A stretch of DNA of 37,318 nucleotides from Alphaproteobacteria bacterium (GCA_016776605.1 JADHTB010000034.1:1-37318); one strand, 5' to 3'. Positions 1-8,539 are shown, counted from the stretch's first letter. The notes: generated by a model from the sequence alone, not told the origin. Numbers and translations: made by a program.

Positions 1-99
1 CAAATCAGCGGTTGCCTGGCCCATAATCGCCCGTTTGTCGGCTGGTATTCGTTTGCCGGAGGCCTCGCGCAAGGCGTCCAACTGTTCTGCTAATGACAT
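1..99 (-). CDS. Peroxiredoxin-like (AhpC/TSA, redoxin) protein, N-terminal fragment
   Basis: The gene runs off the left edge, and only its first 33 codons are present. The translation begins MSLAEQLDALREASGKRIP and continues through a short helix ending ...AIMGQATADL. This resembles the N-terminal helical extension before the thioredoxin fold in the peroxiredoxin-like (AhpC/TSA) family, which reduces peroxides with a thiol. No catalytic Cys is inside the window, so the family call rests on the leader alone. The start is well supported: an AAGGAG ribosome site lies just upstream of the ATG whose complement is at 97-99. A 52-codon gene lies upstream on the same strand, with a 38-nt gap, and is probably co-transcribed. 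An AraC regulator diverges from the pair. Confidence 0.55.
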   Translation of the reverse strand, partial: MSLAEQLDALREASGKRIPADKRAIMGQATADL

Positions 100-137
100 C
101 GAATGTGCTCCTTGGATCTTGGTTAAAGTTACGTTGG

Positions 138-296
138 TTAATCAGTGTGTTGTTCCTGCGTTCGCGGCAACAGAAAGCGCTTGGCAATTAGGCTGAGCTG
201 CTCGTCCTCGCCGTCGGCCAGCTTTTCCTGAATACGACGGAGGATCGCCCGCAACATATTCGCCTCGATCTCCATTAGGTCAGACAAACGAAGCAT
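138..296 (-). CDS. Small 52-aa hypothetical protein upstream of the peroxiredoxin-like gene
   Basis: This open frame runs from an ATG (complement at 294-296) to TAA (complement at 138-140), 52 residues. It is preceded by a purine-rich GGTGGTGAGAA stretch that can act as a ribosome site. The protein starts MLRLSDLMEIEANMLRAIL and is rich in Leu, Glu and Arg with heptad-like spacing, so a single amphipathic helix is likely. There is no signal peptide or membrane segment. It lies 38 nt ahead of the peroxiredoxin-like start and shares its strand, so co-expression is likely. I do not recognise the family. It might be an adaptor or regulator of the neighbouring redox enzyme, but nothing in the sequence proves that. 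It could also be a chance frame, though the clean start, stop and operon position argue for a gene. Confidence 0.5.
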   Translation of the reverse strand: MLRLSDLMEIEANMLRAILRRIQEKLADGEDEQLSLIAKRFLLPRTQEQHTD

Positions 297-346
297 TTCT
301 CACCACCTCATTCCACGATCACACGACAGTCAACCAACTCGACACA

Positions 347-362
347 ACGGCAATCATGCCGT
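347..362. promoter_or_regulatory. Inverted repeat in the divergent AraC/peroxiredoxin promoter region
   Basis: A perfect 6-bp inverted repeat (ACGGCA, 4-nt spacer ATCA, TGCCGT) lies between the divergent 52-aa gene and the AraC-type regulator. The placement suits an operator. AraC proteins often bind direct rather than inverted repeats, so the binder is uncertain. Confidence 0.3.
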
Positions 363-406
363 ATTAAATGAGATAATTGGTGCGTATTATGTTGCAGAAG
401 GTACAA

Positions 407-1255
407 ATGGCAGCTCCAACAATACCCGACAGACTCTCTGGGCTCCTCCGGCGCTTCCAGATTAAGACGGGCGTTTTTCACACCGGTCTGATGTGCGGTT
501 CGGCGGACTTCGTGACATCCGATTCTGGCGGACATCTGCACATCCTTCGCAGTGGCTGCCTTCGCGTCACGAACGCCGACAGCACCCCCTTTGAGGTTAC
601 CGAACCAACAGTCCTGTTCTATCCGCAAGGTCTGGGGCACCGGTTGGAAACCGACGGGAAAAATCAACAAGTTGAACTTCTTTGCGCCAAAATCGATCTT
701 GGCGGCGATGCCAATCCCCTTGCCTTGGCCCTACCCGAAGTTGTCGTCGTGCCATTCGCGCAAAGTGAGGGGCTTCAGGCGACACTGGACGTGCTGATTG
801 AGGAGGCCTTCACGACTAATTGCGGACGGCAGGCTGTCCTCGATCGCTTGTGCGAGGTCGTTGTCGTGAAGTTGCTGCGGCATGTCATTCGCGAGAACCA
901 ATTGAAAATTGGCCTGCTTGCGGGACTCGCTCACCCGATGCTGTGTCGTGCGTTGACCGCTATGCACGATACTCCGGAAAAGGATTGGCCACTCGAATGG
1001 CTCGCCGACACGGCCGGCATGTCGCGCACCACATTCGCCAATGTATTTCGCGATGTGGTTGGGCAGACGCCGGGCAATTACCTTGCACGGTGGCGCCTGA
1101 CACTGGCTAAGGGACAGTTGTCCAAGGGCACGCCGCTCAAAGCCGTAGCCCAAGCTGTCGGCTATGCCAGCCCCGCCGCGCTGTCGCGGGCTTACACGCG
1201 CCAGTTCGGGCAGAGCCCGCGAGAGTCGAAAAATTCCGACGCCCTTTCCGCGTGA
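407..1255 (+). CDS. AraC family transcriptional regulator (cupin N-domain plus HTH)
   Basis: This is a DNA-binding activator or repressor of the AraC/XylS family. Residues about 10-175 form a cupin-type sensor domain (AraC_binding/Cupin_6-like, with repeated Gly-His/Leu-Arg strands). Residues about 185-275 hold the tandem helix-turn-helix: LEWLADTAGMSRTTFANVF is the first recognition unit, and the second includes AVAQAVGYASPAALSRAY followed by FGQSP, the classic AraC signature. I chose ATG 407 because AGAAGG lies 5-6 nt before it. In-frame starts at 377 (TTG), 380 (GTG) and 389 (ATG) are also possible but lack a ribosome site. At 282 aa the length is normal. It is divergent from the peroxiredoxin-like operon, the usual arrangement when the regulator controls its neighbour. 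That target and the inducer are inferred. Confidence 0.9.
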   Translation: MAAPTIPDRLSGLLRRFQIKTGVFHTGLMCGSADFVTSDSGGHLHILRSGCLRVTNADSTPFEVTEPTVLFYPQGLGHRLETDGKNQQVELLCAKIDLGGDANPLALALPEVVVVPFAQSEGLQATLDVLIEEAFTTNCGRQAVLDRLCEVVVVKLLRHVIRENQLKIGLLAGLAHPMLCRALTAMHDTPEKDWPLEWLADTAGMSRTTFANVFRDVVGQTPGNYLARWRLTLAKGQLSKGTPLKAVAQAVGYASPAALSRAYTRQFGQSPRESKNSDALSA

Positions 1256-1367
1256 CGGCTTTTGATGCTGTGGACGGCTCCCAGTCGCCCGCACCACTAG
1301 ATGTGCGCGCCGGGGGCGGGGCAATGGTACAATACCCCCCAATGCGTCACCACAGGTTCGAAATAGC

Positions 1368-1820
1368 ATGCTCCAGATATTTGTCGATGCCGATGCCTGT
1401 CCGGTCAAGGATGAAGTCATACGGGTGGCCGAACGCCATGGCCTGATGGTTCATCTGGTCAGCGACGGCGGTATCCGCCCGCATGCCTCGCCGATGATCC
1501 AGGTGGTCGTGGTCGCCCAGGGGCCTGATGCGGCCGATGATTGGATCGCGGAACATATCGAAGCCGGCGATATCGCCATCACCAACGATATTCCCCTCGC
1601 CGACCGCTGCCTGAAAAAGGGCGCCGGCGCCATTCAGCCGAACGGCAGGATTTTTTCCCAGGACTCTATCGGCATGGCGGTGGCGACCCGTGACCTGATG
1701 GCGGGCCTGCGCGAGATCGGCGAGATTACCGGCGGCCCGGCGCCGTTCTCGAAAAAAGACAGATCCAGTTTTCTTCAGGCCCTGGAAAAAGTCATTCAGG
1801 CCCAACGCCGCGCCTTGTGA
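1368..1820 (+). CDS. yaiI: YaiI/YqxD family (UPF0178, DUF188) protein
   Basis: At 150 aa this is full length for the UPF0178 family. The N-terminus MLQIFVDADACPVKDEVIR carries the invariant DADACPVK motif. TNDIPLADRCLKKGA (about residues 66-80) is the second conserved block and contains an acidic residue that, with the first Asp pair, resembles a PIN-like nuclease active site. The biochemical role of the family is not settled. PIN-like metal-dependent nuclease activity is only suggested by fold. The gene stands alone. It ends at 1820, and a family-1 palindromic repeat begins 2 nt later and probably terminates its transcript. No membrane segment or signal peptide is present, so it is cytoplasmic. 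Confidence 0.92.
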   Translation: MLQIFVDADACPVKDEVIRVAERHGLMVHLVSDGGIRPHASPMIQVVVVAQGPDAADDWIAEHIEAGDIAITNDIPLADRCLKKGAGAIQPNGRIFSQDSIGMAVATRDLMAGLREIGEITGGPAPFSKKDRSSFLQALEKVIQAQRRAL

Positions 1821-1821
1821 C

Positions 1822-1926
1822 CTAGAGCAATTTTCAATTAATTGGAGTCGCTATCGCGACTTAAGTAATTGGTTCAATTGCTCTATTTCTAAGAGTCTGA
1901 GCGCATTTTCTTCGAATGCGCTCTAG
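1822..1926. repeat. Family-1 palindromic repeat, long form, copy 1
   Basis: This 105-bp element is bounded by CTAGAGC and GCTCTAG. It contains two hairpins. The first has 9-bp arms AGAGCAATT/AATTGCTCT enclosing AGTCGC-TATC-GCGACT. The second is GAGCGCATT/AATGCGCTC. Further copies are at 23619 (short form) and 24620 (long form). It sits between the convergent yaiI and sulP genes and probably acts as a bidirectional terminator. No protein is encoded. Confidence 0.9.
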
Positions 1927-1995
1927 GACTGAAGGACGCTTTGAAAAGCGACGGCAGGCCGCCCGGAATCTGCCCAGAATCCCCCCCGGAATTTG

Positions 1996-3606
1996 CTATG
2001 CGGCGCTGCTCATAATGCCGGTTTTGACGGCGTAATCGACGGCAAGGCCGTAATCGGGATCGTCGTCTGAATCCACCACGAGCTGGCCCGCGCGATTGAG
2101 AAGATGGTGACAATCATGGCTCAAATGCCGTAGCTGCAGCGCCTTCCCCAAGGCTTGGTATTTCGAGGCAAGCGCTTCGATGGCCTGGAGGGCGGATTGA
2201 TCGACGACGCGGCTGTTCATGAAATCGACGATGACAAGATCGGGATCACCCTGTGGATCGAAGATTTCCGCAAATCCTTCCGCCGATCCGAAAAACAATG
2301 GCCCTTCAATCTGATAGACCTTCCCGCCTGTTGGCGTGTAACTGGCGGTGCCATGGATACGGATTGCGTTGCTCCAGGCAAAGGCCAGCGCCGAGACGAT
2401 GACGCCAACGACAACCGCGATGGCGAGATCGCTCATCACCGTTACCACGGTCACGAGCACGGTCACCATGGCATCGGTTAAGGGAATGCGGCGCATAATA
2501 ACCAGGCTCTGCCAGGCAAAGGTGCCGATGACGACCATGAACATGACGCCGACCAAGGCGGCCAACGGTATTTGTTCGATCAGACCAGAGGCGGCAAGGA
2601 TAAAGGCGAGCAGAAACAAGGCGGCCGAAATGCTCGAGAGCCGTGTGCGCCCGCCCGATTTCATGTTGATCATGGATTGACCGATCATGGCGCAGCCCCC
2701 CATGCCGCCAAAAAACCCGGTCACCGTATTGGACAGGCCCTGGGCAATGCATTCCTTTGAGGCGCCGCCGCGTTTGCCGGTGATTTCGCCGACAAGATTA
2801 AGCGTCAGCAGACTTTCAATCAGGCCGATGGCCGCTAGGATCAGCGCATAGGGGAAGATAACCTGCATCGTCTCCAGGTTCAGCGGCACCATCGGTATGT
2901 GGAACAACGGCAGACCGCCTTTGATTGATGCCAGATCACCAACCCGCGGCACATCAATGCCAAAGAAAATGACCAAGCCGGCGACAATGCCAATGCCGGC
3001 AAGCGGCGCCGGAATAGCGGCGGTAATTTTAGGCATCAGCCAGATGATGGCCATGGTCAGGGCGACCAGTCCCAGCATGCCGGCCAGGGGCCAGCCGGTC
3101 ATCCAGACTTTGACACCGTCCGGTCCCGACACCTGAAACTGTGTGAGTTGGGCCAGGAAAATAACAATGGCAAGGCCATTGACGAAACCCATCATGACCG
3201 GATGGGGCACCAGGCGGATGAACTTGCCAAGCCGGAAGACACCCGCCGCGACTTGCAGCACCCCCATCAGGACCACCGTGGCGAAGAGGTATTCAATGCC
3301 ATGGCTGGCCACCAGCGATACCATGACGATGGCCAGGGCGCCGGTGGCCCCCGATATCATGCCGGGGCGACCGCCGATAAGGGCCGTAACCAAGCCGACG
3401 ATGAAGGCGGCATAAAGACCGACCAGGGGATGCACGCCGGCGACGAAAGAAAAGGCAACCGCTTCGGGGACAAGCGCCAATGCGACGGTCAGCCCCGAAA
3501 GCAGTTCGGTTTTAACCAGGCCAGCCGTAAATGGCATCTCCCGTGGCATCTTCAAGGGAGCAAAAGAAAGGCGGTCGGCGAAAGCGGCAAGGGCAGCTCT
3601 GGTCAC
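1996..3606 (-). CDS. SulP family inorganic anion transporter with STAS domain
   Basis: This 536-aa inner-membrane protein belongs to the SulP/SLC26 family, whose members move sulfate, bicarbonate or other anions, often with Na+ or H+. Residues about 30-400 contain roughly a dozen hydrophobic segments. ALALVPEAVAFSFVAGVHP and GLYAAFIVGLVTALIGGRPG match the conserved SulP entry region, and QSMINMKSGGRTRLS matches the later signature. Residues about 430-515 form a C-terminal STAS domain, with SRVVDQSALQAIEAL carrying the usual Ser/Asp loop. The start is an assumed GTG at 3606 with only a weak ribosome site; the ATG about 20 codons later (MPREMPF) is an alternative. The substrate cannot be told from sequence, and bicarbonate is as likely as sulfate. 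It is convergent with yaiI across repeat copy 1. Confidence 0.9.
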   Translation of the reverse strand: MTRAALAAFADRLSFAPLKMPREMPFTAGLVKTELLSGLTVALALVPEAVAFSFVAGVHPLVGLYAAFIVGLVTALIGGRPGMISGATGALAIVMVSLVASHGIEYLFATVVLMGVLQVAAGVFRLGKFIRLVPHPVMMGFVNGLAIVIFLAQLTQFQVSGPDGVKVWMTGWPLAGMLGLVALTMAIIWLMPKITAAIPAPLAGIGIVAGLVIFFGIDVPRVGDLASIKGGLPLFHIPMVPLNLETMQVIFPYALILAAIGLIESLLTLNLVGEITGKRGGASKECIAQGLSNTVTGFFGGMGGCAMIGQSMINMKSGGRTRLSSISAALFLLAFILAASGLIEQIPLAALVGVMFMVVIGTFAWQSLVIMRRIPLTDAMVTVLVTVVTVMSDLAIAVVVGVIVSALAFAWSNAIRIHGTASYTPTGGKVYQIEGPLFFGSAEGFAEIFDPQGDPDLVIVDFMNSRVVDQSALQAIEALASKYQALGKALQLRHLSHDCHHLLNRAGQLVVDSDDDPDYGLAVDYAVKTGIMSSAA

Positions 3607-3675
3607 GTTGTTCTGATCCGTCCAAAAATAAAGAGAAATTACGGCGAACCAAAATCGTGTTTGATCGCAGGCAGT

Positions 3676-3705
3676 ATACTAGATGCTATGTTGCATCGCA
3701 CACAA
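3676..3705 (-). promoter_or_regulatory. Candidate sulP promoter with operator-like inverted repeat in the spacer
   Basis: On the minus strand a -35-like TTGTGT (3700-3705) and a -10-like TAGTAT (3676-3681) are separated by 18 bp. The spacer contains the inverted repeat GATGC-N6-GCATC (3682-3697). It lies about 70-100 nt upstream of the sulP start. A repressor bound there would block RNA polymerase. No binding protein can be named. Confidence 0.35.
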
Positions 3706-3822
3706 GTCTTTTCAATAGGTTAATGGCTAAATTATGTGCAGCGCAGCATTTTTTATATGCATGGCACACACGCGGCCCCAGGCGCGAACAACAGCCATGG
3801 GCAAAACCCCGCTATTTGCTGT

Positions 3823-5106
3823 TCAAAGCCCCTTGGGGGTTGCAAAGACCGTCGCCAGACCGCCGCCCTCGGTTCGCATATTGGTGGTTTGCCCACGATA
3901 AAGGCGGGCGGATAGCTGCTGGATTTCACCGTTGTAGGTGACGCAGCGCAGATCCAGCTTTAGCGACAGTTTCTCACCCTCGACCATAAGTGACCTTTCA
4001 CTCGGCGGGATCACGGTTTGGGCAATATAATCGGCACCGACAATGTCGGCCCAGACGCGATGGGTCAGCTTGGCGCCGCGATAGGCGCCGCGGCTGCCAA
4101 AACCGGTTGCCGGCTTGAAAAACAGGGTCTTGCGATCCCGCCATAGTGCCTCGGCATTGTGCGGGCTAACGGCGACGGTGGCCGGCAGGGACCGGCTTAT
4201 GGTTTCAATCGCCGCCGCCTCGACGCCGAAATCGCGCAGCCGGCCCGCATCGGATAAAACCGTCAGATTGCTCTTGTCGGCAAACAGGGCATAGACATGC
4301 GGCGATGGTGTGACCACCGCCAGGCCGTCGCGGTAGGCTGTCGCGAGGATGCTATTCCCGGGCGCCTCGAAGTAGAAATCGGTAAGCCGGTTATAGACCA
4401 GGTCGACCTTGTCGTTTCCCAGCCATAACGCGCCCTGGCGAACGTCGAAAGCCTCCGGGCCGGCGATCACCGCCTCTATCCCGTGGCGTTGGAAGAGGGA
4501 TTGAAAGAGCAAAAATTCGAGATATAGAAATTGCGCCTCTGGTTCGTTATCGACGATGGCGATGCGGCGCAGGGGCGCCTCGCCGCGCTGATGCCGCCAT
4601 TCCTCCTGGAACATGGCAACCAACGCCGCTTCGGCTTCGGCGAAGTTGGAGGTGCCGCCGAAAAATTCCGTAACCTCGCTGCAACAGGCCTTCTGTGATG
4701 CCGCGAGATGGAGGTTGAGCAGGGCGCCGCCGGCATTGGTATTAATCTCGATCAGTTGCGGGCCAGCGGCGCCGAGATGAAAGTCGTAACTGAAAAATAC
4801 GCCACGCGGCCCAAAGTCCTGGCGGGTGATCGGCGGGGCAGCGGTCAGAACATTTTCACGGTAGGCTGGATTCCGGGCGACACTCTCCACGGCGGTAATC
4901 AGTGCGGCCATCTCTTCCACATGACTGTGCGAGAGGAATACGGGAGAAGCGGCAAAGAGATTGCGCGGCGCATCAAGAAGCCGCTCCGACAAGGCTGCAT
5001 CAACCAGTTGGTCTCGAAGGTTCCGGTTCAAGGCCTCGCGATCGACAGCGATACAATAGCAATCCCTGTTCAACACAGTGGCCAGACTGTCGCCTTGTTC
5101 CGTCAT
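3823..5106 (-). CDS. ATP-grasp-like protein of unknown function (circularly permuted type)
   Basis: This 427-aa soluble protein has no signal peptide or membrane helix. Several blocks recall ATP-grasp ligases, especially the circularly permuted group: LIEINTNAGGALLN (about 140-153, acidic and Asn metal-binding residues), the region after RDRKTLFFKPATGFGSRGA (Lys plus Gly-rich nucleotide loop, about 325-345), and the C-terminal ARLYRGQTTNMRTEGGG. Such enzymes join a carboxylate to an amine or thiol at the cost of ATP. The substrate is unknown and no partner gene is adjacent. The ATG (complement at 5104-5106) directly abuts a family-2 repeat whose edge provides an AGGA ribosome site about 10 nt upstream. 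SulP lies downstream after 216 nt, probably with its own promoter. The fold assignment is by motif only. Confidence 0.65.
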   Translation of the reverse strand: MTEQGDSLATVLNRDCYCIAVDREALNRNLRDQLVDAALSERLLDAPRNLFAASPVFLSHSHVEEMAALITAVESVARNPAYRENVLTAAPPITRQDFGPRGVFFSYDFHLGAAGPQLIEINTNAGGALLNLHLAASQKACCSEVTEFFGGTSNFAEAEAALVAMFQEEWRHQRGEAPLRRIAIVDNEPEAQFLYLEFLLFQSLFQRHGIEAVIAGPEAFDVRQGALWLGNDKVDLVYNRLTDFYFEAPGNSILATAYRDGLAVVTPSPHVYALFADKSNLTVLSDAGRLRDFGVEAAAIETISRSLPATVAVSPHNAEALWRDRKTLFFKPATGFGSRGAYRGAKLTHRVWADIVGADYIAQTVIPPSERSLMVEGEKLSLKLDLRCVTYNGEIQQLSARLYRGQTTNMRTEGGGLATVFATPKGL

Positions 5107-5174
5107 CTAGTGGTCCTATACTAACCGATGGTTCCCATCCGTGATGGATCAAAAGACCACTAGACTCTGAAGAA
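5107..5174. repeat. Family-2 palindromic repeat, copy 1
   Basis: The outer inverted repeat CTAGTGGTC/GACCACTAG (5107-5115 and 5155-5163) encloses a small GATGG-TTC-CCATC hairpin and is followed by ACTCTGAAGAA. A second copy is at 15323-15389. It directly precedes the start codon of the ATP-grasp-like gene on the minus strand. Confidence 0.85.
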
Positions 5175-5248
5175 GCGTGGTGCGCAAGACACCAAATAGC
5201 CGAAGGCTGCAACCCGGAAAAGGCAGGAAGAGGCGATTGAGGGGGCGT

Positions 5249-5779
5249 TCAACCCGCACCCTTTTCTTCGAAATAGGTGAAGGCGGAGATGCCGAACAAG
5301 CGATCGATCCGGTCATCGCCGCCCAACAGCGGCATATAGATATGTTCGGCGTCGTAGATTTCCTTGCCCTCGACATGGGCCTTCGCGGTAAAACGCATGG
5401 GCTTGCGGTTTTGCAGCACACTGTTCGCGGGTTCCGCAAACAGGCTATATACATCTTCGCTATAAATTTCGTCCCAGTAACGGCCCGTCATGTCACGTTG
5501 AAGGATTGTCGTGACGGCGGTGCCGATCAAGCGCCAGCGAAACCGTTTTTCCGGCTCATATTCGATATCCACCATGGTGATGTGGGGCAATACGCTACGG
5601 GGGATTTGCAGCACATCCAGGTCATTTGCGGCCGGCACCGTCCGTAATCCACGAAGGATGCGCCAATAGTCCAGGGCCTGTTGGATTTCCGCGTTTTGAC
5701 AGTTGAGCTCCGGATCGAGGACCAGATCCATGGATGAAAATCTCGGATCTATGGCCGGCGAACAAAAACTTTGTCCCAT
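5249..5779 (-). CDS. PAS domain (PAS_5 family) protein
   Basis: This 176-aa stand-alone PAS protein matches the alphaproteobacterial PAS_5 (PF07310) pattern: an ALDYWRILRGLRTVPAAND block at about 35-53, then IPRSVLPHITMVDIEYEP (strand with Leu-Pro-x-Ile), FRWRLIGTAV (the RxRLxGT signature) and DMTGRYWDEIY. Such proteins are small cytoplasmic sensors or adaptors. No kinase, GGDEF or HTH domain is attached, so output must go through a partner. The start ATG at 5779 has GGGGG about 8 nt upstream; MDLVLDPEL 16 residues later is an alternative. The upstream 173 nt are AT-rich and probably hold its promoter. It lies between the GMC enzyme and the ATP-grasp-like gene, but no functional link is evident. 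Confidence 0.8.
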   Translation of the reverse strand: MGQSFCSPAIDPRFSSMDLVLDPELNCQNAEIQQALDYWRILRGLRTVPAANDLDVLQIPRSVLPHITMVDIEYEPEKRFRWRLIGTAVTTILQRDMTGRYWDEIYSEDVYSLFAEPANSVLQNRKPMRFTAKAHVEGKEIYDAEHIYMPLLGGDDRIDRLFGISAFTYFEEKGAG

Positions 5780-5952
5780 CTATTTTGCCCCCGCAGATAA
5801 ATTTGAAGCAACAAATATTATCTACATCCCATTTAGCTCATATACTTCACATTACCACACTTTTCAGCAAAACACCGTCGCCGCCGGGTCAAGTTTTAGT
5901 GAAGGCCTGACTTGGCAGTGGCAAGCGGAGCATTAGCGGCCCAACGGCGGGC

Positions 5953-7626
5953 TTATTCCGGCACGATGATCGGCTCCAGCGCCGGTTTGCCCAGCACCAT
6001 GTCGGAGCCTTTTTCGCCGATCATCATGGTTGCGGCGTTCAGGTTGGCCGAAACCATCACCGGCATGATGGAGGCATCGATTACCCGCAACCCTTCCATC
6101 CCGCGCACGCGCAACTGGTCGTCAACCACCGCTGTCGGGTCCGTTTCCGGGCCCATGCGGCAGGTGCCCATGACATGGAAGGTCGTGTTGCCGTATTCCC
6201 GCGCTGCCTCCAGCAACTCCGCATCGCTCTGCACCTCAACACCGGGGCTTACCTCAAAGTCGAAATACGGTTTCATGGCTTCTGTATTTATCAGCTTGCG
6301 CGCCAGCCGCATGGCGCAGACCGTCACCCGGCGGTCCTCTTCCTCGGCCAGATAGTTTGGTTGGATCAGCGGATTTTCGAACGGATCAGCGGTGCGGGCG
6401 CGGACCCAGCCGGTGCTTTCCGGGCGATGCTGCCAGCAGGCGACGGTGAAGCCGGGATGATCATCCAGCAGTCCGTGCACGCCCTGTTTATAGCTGGCCG
6501 GGGTGAAGATGAATTGCAGATCGTTGCTCCGGGCCGCCGCGTCCGAGTGCCAAAAGCCATAGACCATGGACGGACTTAGATTGACGATACTCTTGCCGCC
6601 GATGAAATACTTGATCACCTCGCCGACGATGTTGAGGCCCCGTGCGCGCTCGTTGATGGTCTCGGCATTCTTCACCCGCACGGTAAAGCGGGGCGCGTAG
6701 TGATCGCGCAGATTCTCGCCGACGCCGGCCAGTTCATGCTTCATCTCTATGCCCAGGGATTGCAGCAACGCCCCTGGGCCGATGCCTGAAAGCTGTAGCA
6801 TTTGCGGTGAATTGATCGCGCCACCGCTAAGGATCACCTCGCGGTTGGCCCGCACCTGGTTGATCTGGCCGCCGCGCCCGCCCTTGGCGTATTCCACGCC
6901 GACCGCGCGCTTGCCCTCCAGCAGGATGCGGGTGGCCTGCGCATTGGTCCGGACGGTCAGGTTCGGGCGCGATTTCGCCGGGTTGAGAAAGGCCCGCGCC
7001 GTGCTGACCCGGCGGCGGCGGTAGGCGGTGCGCTGAACGTAGGAGATGCCCTCCTGCTTGGCGCCGTTGTAATCGGCGTTACGGGGGATGCCGATCTGAT
7101 TTGCCCCTGCCATGAAGGCCTCGCACAGGGGATGGGAATAGTTCAGGTCGGTGACCTGAAGATTACCCTTGCGGCCGCGGAACTGGTCGTCCTCGCCACC
7201 GATCCGTTGCTCGCAGCGCTGGAAGTAGGGCAGGGCGTCGGCATAGCCCCAACCCTGGTTGCCGCGCTGGGACCAGCTGTCGAAATCCATCCGCTGGCCG
7301 CGGTTGTAAATATGCCCGTTGATGGAGCTGGAACCGCCCAAGGTCTTGCCGCGCGGTACATCGATCTTGCGGCCGCCGGTCCAATGGCTGGGTTCGGATT
7401 GGTAAAGCCAATTTATATTCGGGTTGGTCAGGGTTTTGATAAAGCCCGCCGGGATATGGATATAGGGGTTCCAGTCCGGCGGCCCTGCCTCCAGCACACA
7501 GACCGTGTGCTTGCCGTCGGCGGTCAGCCGGTTGGCCAAAATGCACCCGGCCGAGCCGGCGCCAATGATCACATAATCAAACGTATCCGCCAAAATTCCA
7601 TCTCCCGTCAAAGCATTGCCCGCCAT
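5953..7626 (-). CDS. GMC family FAD-dependent oxidoreductase (choline dehydrogenase-like)
   Basis: This is a soluble flavoprotein of the glucose-methanol-choline family, oxidising an alcohol to an aldehyde. The FAD dinucleotide motif GAGSAGC is at residues 22-28, followed by the acidic strand end VLEAG. GMC signature 1 appears as PRGKTLGGSSSINGHIYNRG and signature 2 as SGGAINSPQMLQLSGIGP. The C-terminal active-site pair is His484 (in FHVMGTCRMG) and Asn528 (in SANLNAA), with the same 44-residue spacing as the His/Asn pair of choline oxidase. The called ATG gives 557 aa. A TTG at 7593 has GGGAG 7 nt upstream and gives MADTFDYVIIGAG, a very typical start, so the true protein may be 546 aa. The substrate is not deducible. 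It is probably transcribed alone. Confidence 0.93.
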   Translation of the reverse strand: MAGNALTGDGILADTFDYVIIGAGSAGCILANRLTADGKHTVCVLEAGPPDWNPYIHIPAGFIKTLTNPNINWLYQSEPSHWTGGRKIDVPRGKTLGGSSSINGHIYNRGQRMDFDSWSQRGNQGWGYADALPYFQRCEQRIGGEDDQFRGRKGNLQVTDLNYSHPLCEAFMAGANQIGIPRNADYNGAKQEGISYVQRTAYRRRRVSTARAFLNPAKSRPNLTVRTNAQATRILLEGKRAVGVEYAKGGRGGQINQVRANREVILSGGAINSPQMLQLSGIGPGALLQSLGIEMKHELAGVGENLRDHYAPRFTVRVKNAETINERARGLNIVGEVIKYFIGGKSIVNLSPSMVYGFWHSDAAARSNDLQFIFTPASYKQGVHGLLDDHPGFTVACWQHRPESTGWVRARTADPFENPLIQPNYLAEEEDRRVTVCAMRLARKLINTEAMKPYFDFEVSPGVEVQSDAELLEAAREYGNTTFHVMGTCRMGPETDPTAVVDDQLRVRGMEGLRVIDASIMPVMVSANLNAATMMIGEKGSDMVLGKPALEPIIVPE

Positions 7627-7699
7627 GGCCGAGCCTTCAAAACCACCAGCTTAAAGAGCAATTCAAGGTCTGTCACCGCATCTCGGTTTTTAGGATTGT

Positions 7700-8539
7700 T
7701 TAGGATCGGGGGTCAGGATCACCGCCGCCTGGCTTTCCGGCGGGGGAAAGCCAACGCTGTCCGAAAAACATGACGGCTGACAGGTATGTGAAGGATACCG
7801 CCAGGGACGCAGCCGTGCCGCCATACACGCCCCACAGGGTAAAGCTGTGGGGCACGCTCAGGATATAGAGGATGATGGAGCCCATGCCGATGGGGAAATT
7901 GCGGATCATGGCGTGGGTGGCGGCGGTGCCGTGGGCGAAATGAATGATCAACAGGGTTGGCAGCAAGGTGGTGGGAAAGCCCACTAGCAGGCCGGTCCAG
8001 CGCGGCCCAAGGATTTCCGCCAGCATGATAACGGTGATGATCAGGCCAGCGGCGATGCCGCCCCGCAGAAGCAAAAGGTGCGGGGTGTAGCGGACCGGAC
8101 GCACCACCGCGACAATGTTGATCTTGCGCAACAGCCAACCGGACAGGACGATGACAAAGACGGTCAGGGCGGTCGCGTTGGCCAGGGTGAAGGGAAGTGA
8201 AACCAGCACCCAGGCGATGGCCAAATAGGCGGCGACGGCCGCCACCGCGCCGCCCAGGGCCGGAAACCGGGTCAGCCGGGACGAGGTCCAATAATAGATC
8301 AGGACAAAGACCAGGGTGCCCGAGAACGAGGCGATGCCGTGGGGCACGCTGTCCACGATATAGGCAATGCCCATGTCGCGGCCCACGAAGAAATACACCA
8401 GCACGGCGCTTAACGGCGCGCCGGCCAGCAGGCCGGCGATGCGGGTGCCGATCCGTTCGGCGATGAACGCCAGACCCATGACGATGCCGGCGGACCACAG
8501 CGCCTTGGCCAGCAGCGAGGTTTCGTGGGGTGTATCCAT
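7700..8539 (-). CDS. Polytopic membrane protein of unknown function
   Basis: This 279-aa protein is dominated by hydrophobic segments, about 8-9 of them, such as SGTLVFVLIYYW, ALTVFVIVLSGWLL, AAGLIITVIMLAEIL and SLAVSFTYLSAVMFFG. Charged residues are confined to short loops, so it is an integral inner-membrane protein. It shows internal similarity between halves (AGLLAGAPLSAVLVYFFVG versus TGLLVGFPTTLLPTLLIIHF), suggesting an inverted or duplicated repeat as in many small transporters. I recognise no named family. It starts at an ATG with a weak ribosome site and is divergent from the FadJ-like gene. An overlapping longer frame on the same strand (7719-8606) is Pro/Arg/His-rich and is rejected. 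Confidence 0.75.
   Translation of the reverse strand: MDTPHETSLLAKALWSAGIVMGLAFIAERIGTRIAGLLAGAPLSAVLVYFFVGRDMGIAYIVDSVPHGIASFSGTLVFVLIYYWTSSRLTRFPALGGAVAAVAAYLAIAWVLVSLPFTLANATALTVFVIVLSGWLLRKINIVAVVRPVRYTPHLLLLRGGIAAGLIITVIMLAEILGPRWTGLLVGFPTTLLPTLLIIHFAHGTAATHAMIRNFPIGMGSIILYILSVPHSFTLWGVYGGTAASLAVSFTYLSAVMFFGQRWLSPAGKPGGGDPDPRS

Noticed and set aside
7656..7670. AGAGCAATT-like sequence resembling family-1 repeat start
   Set aside because: Only the first few bases match; no hairpin or right end follows.
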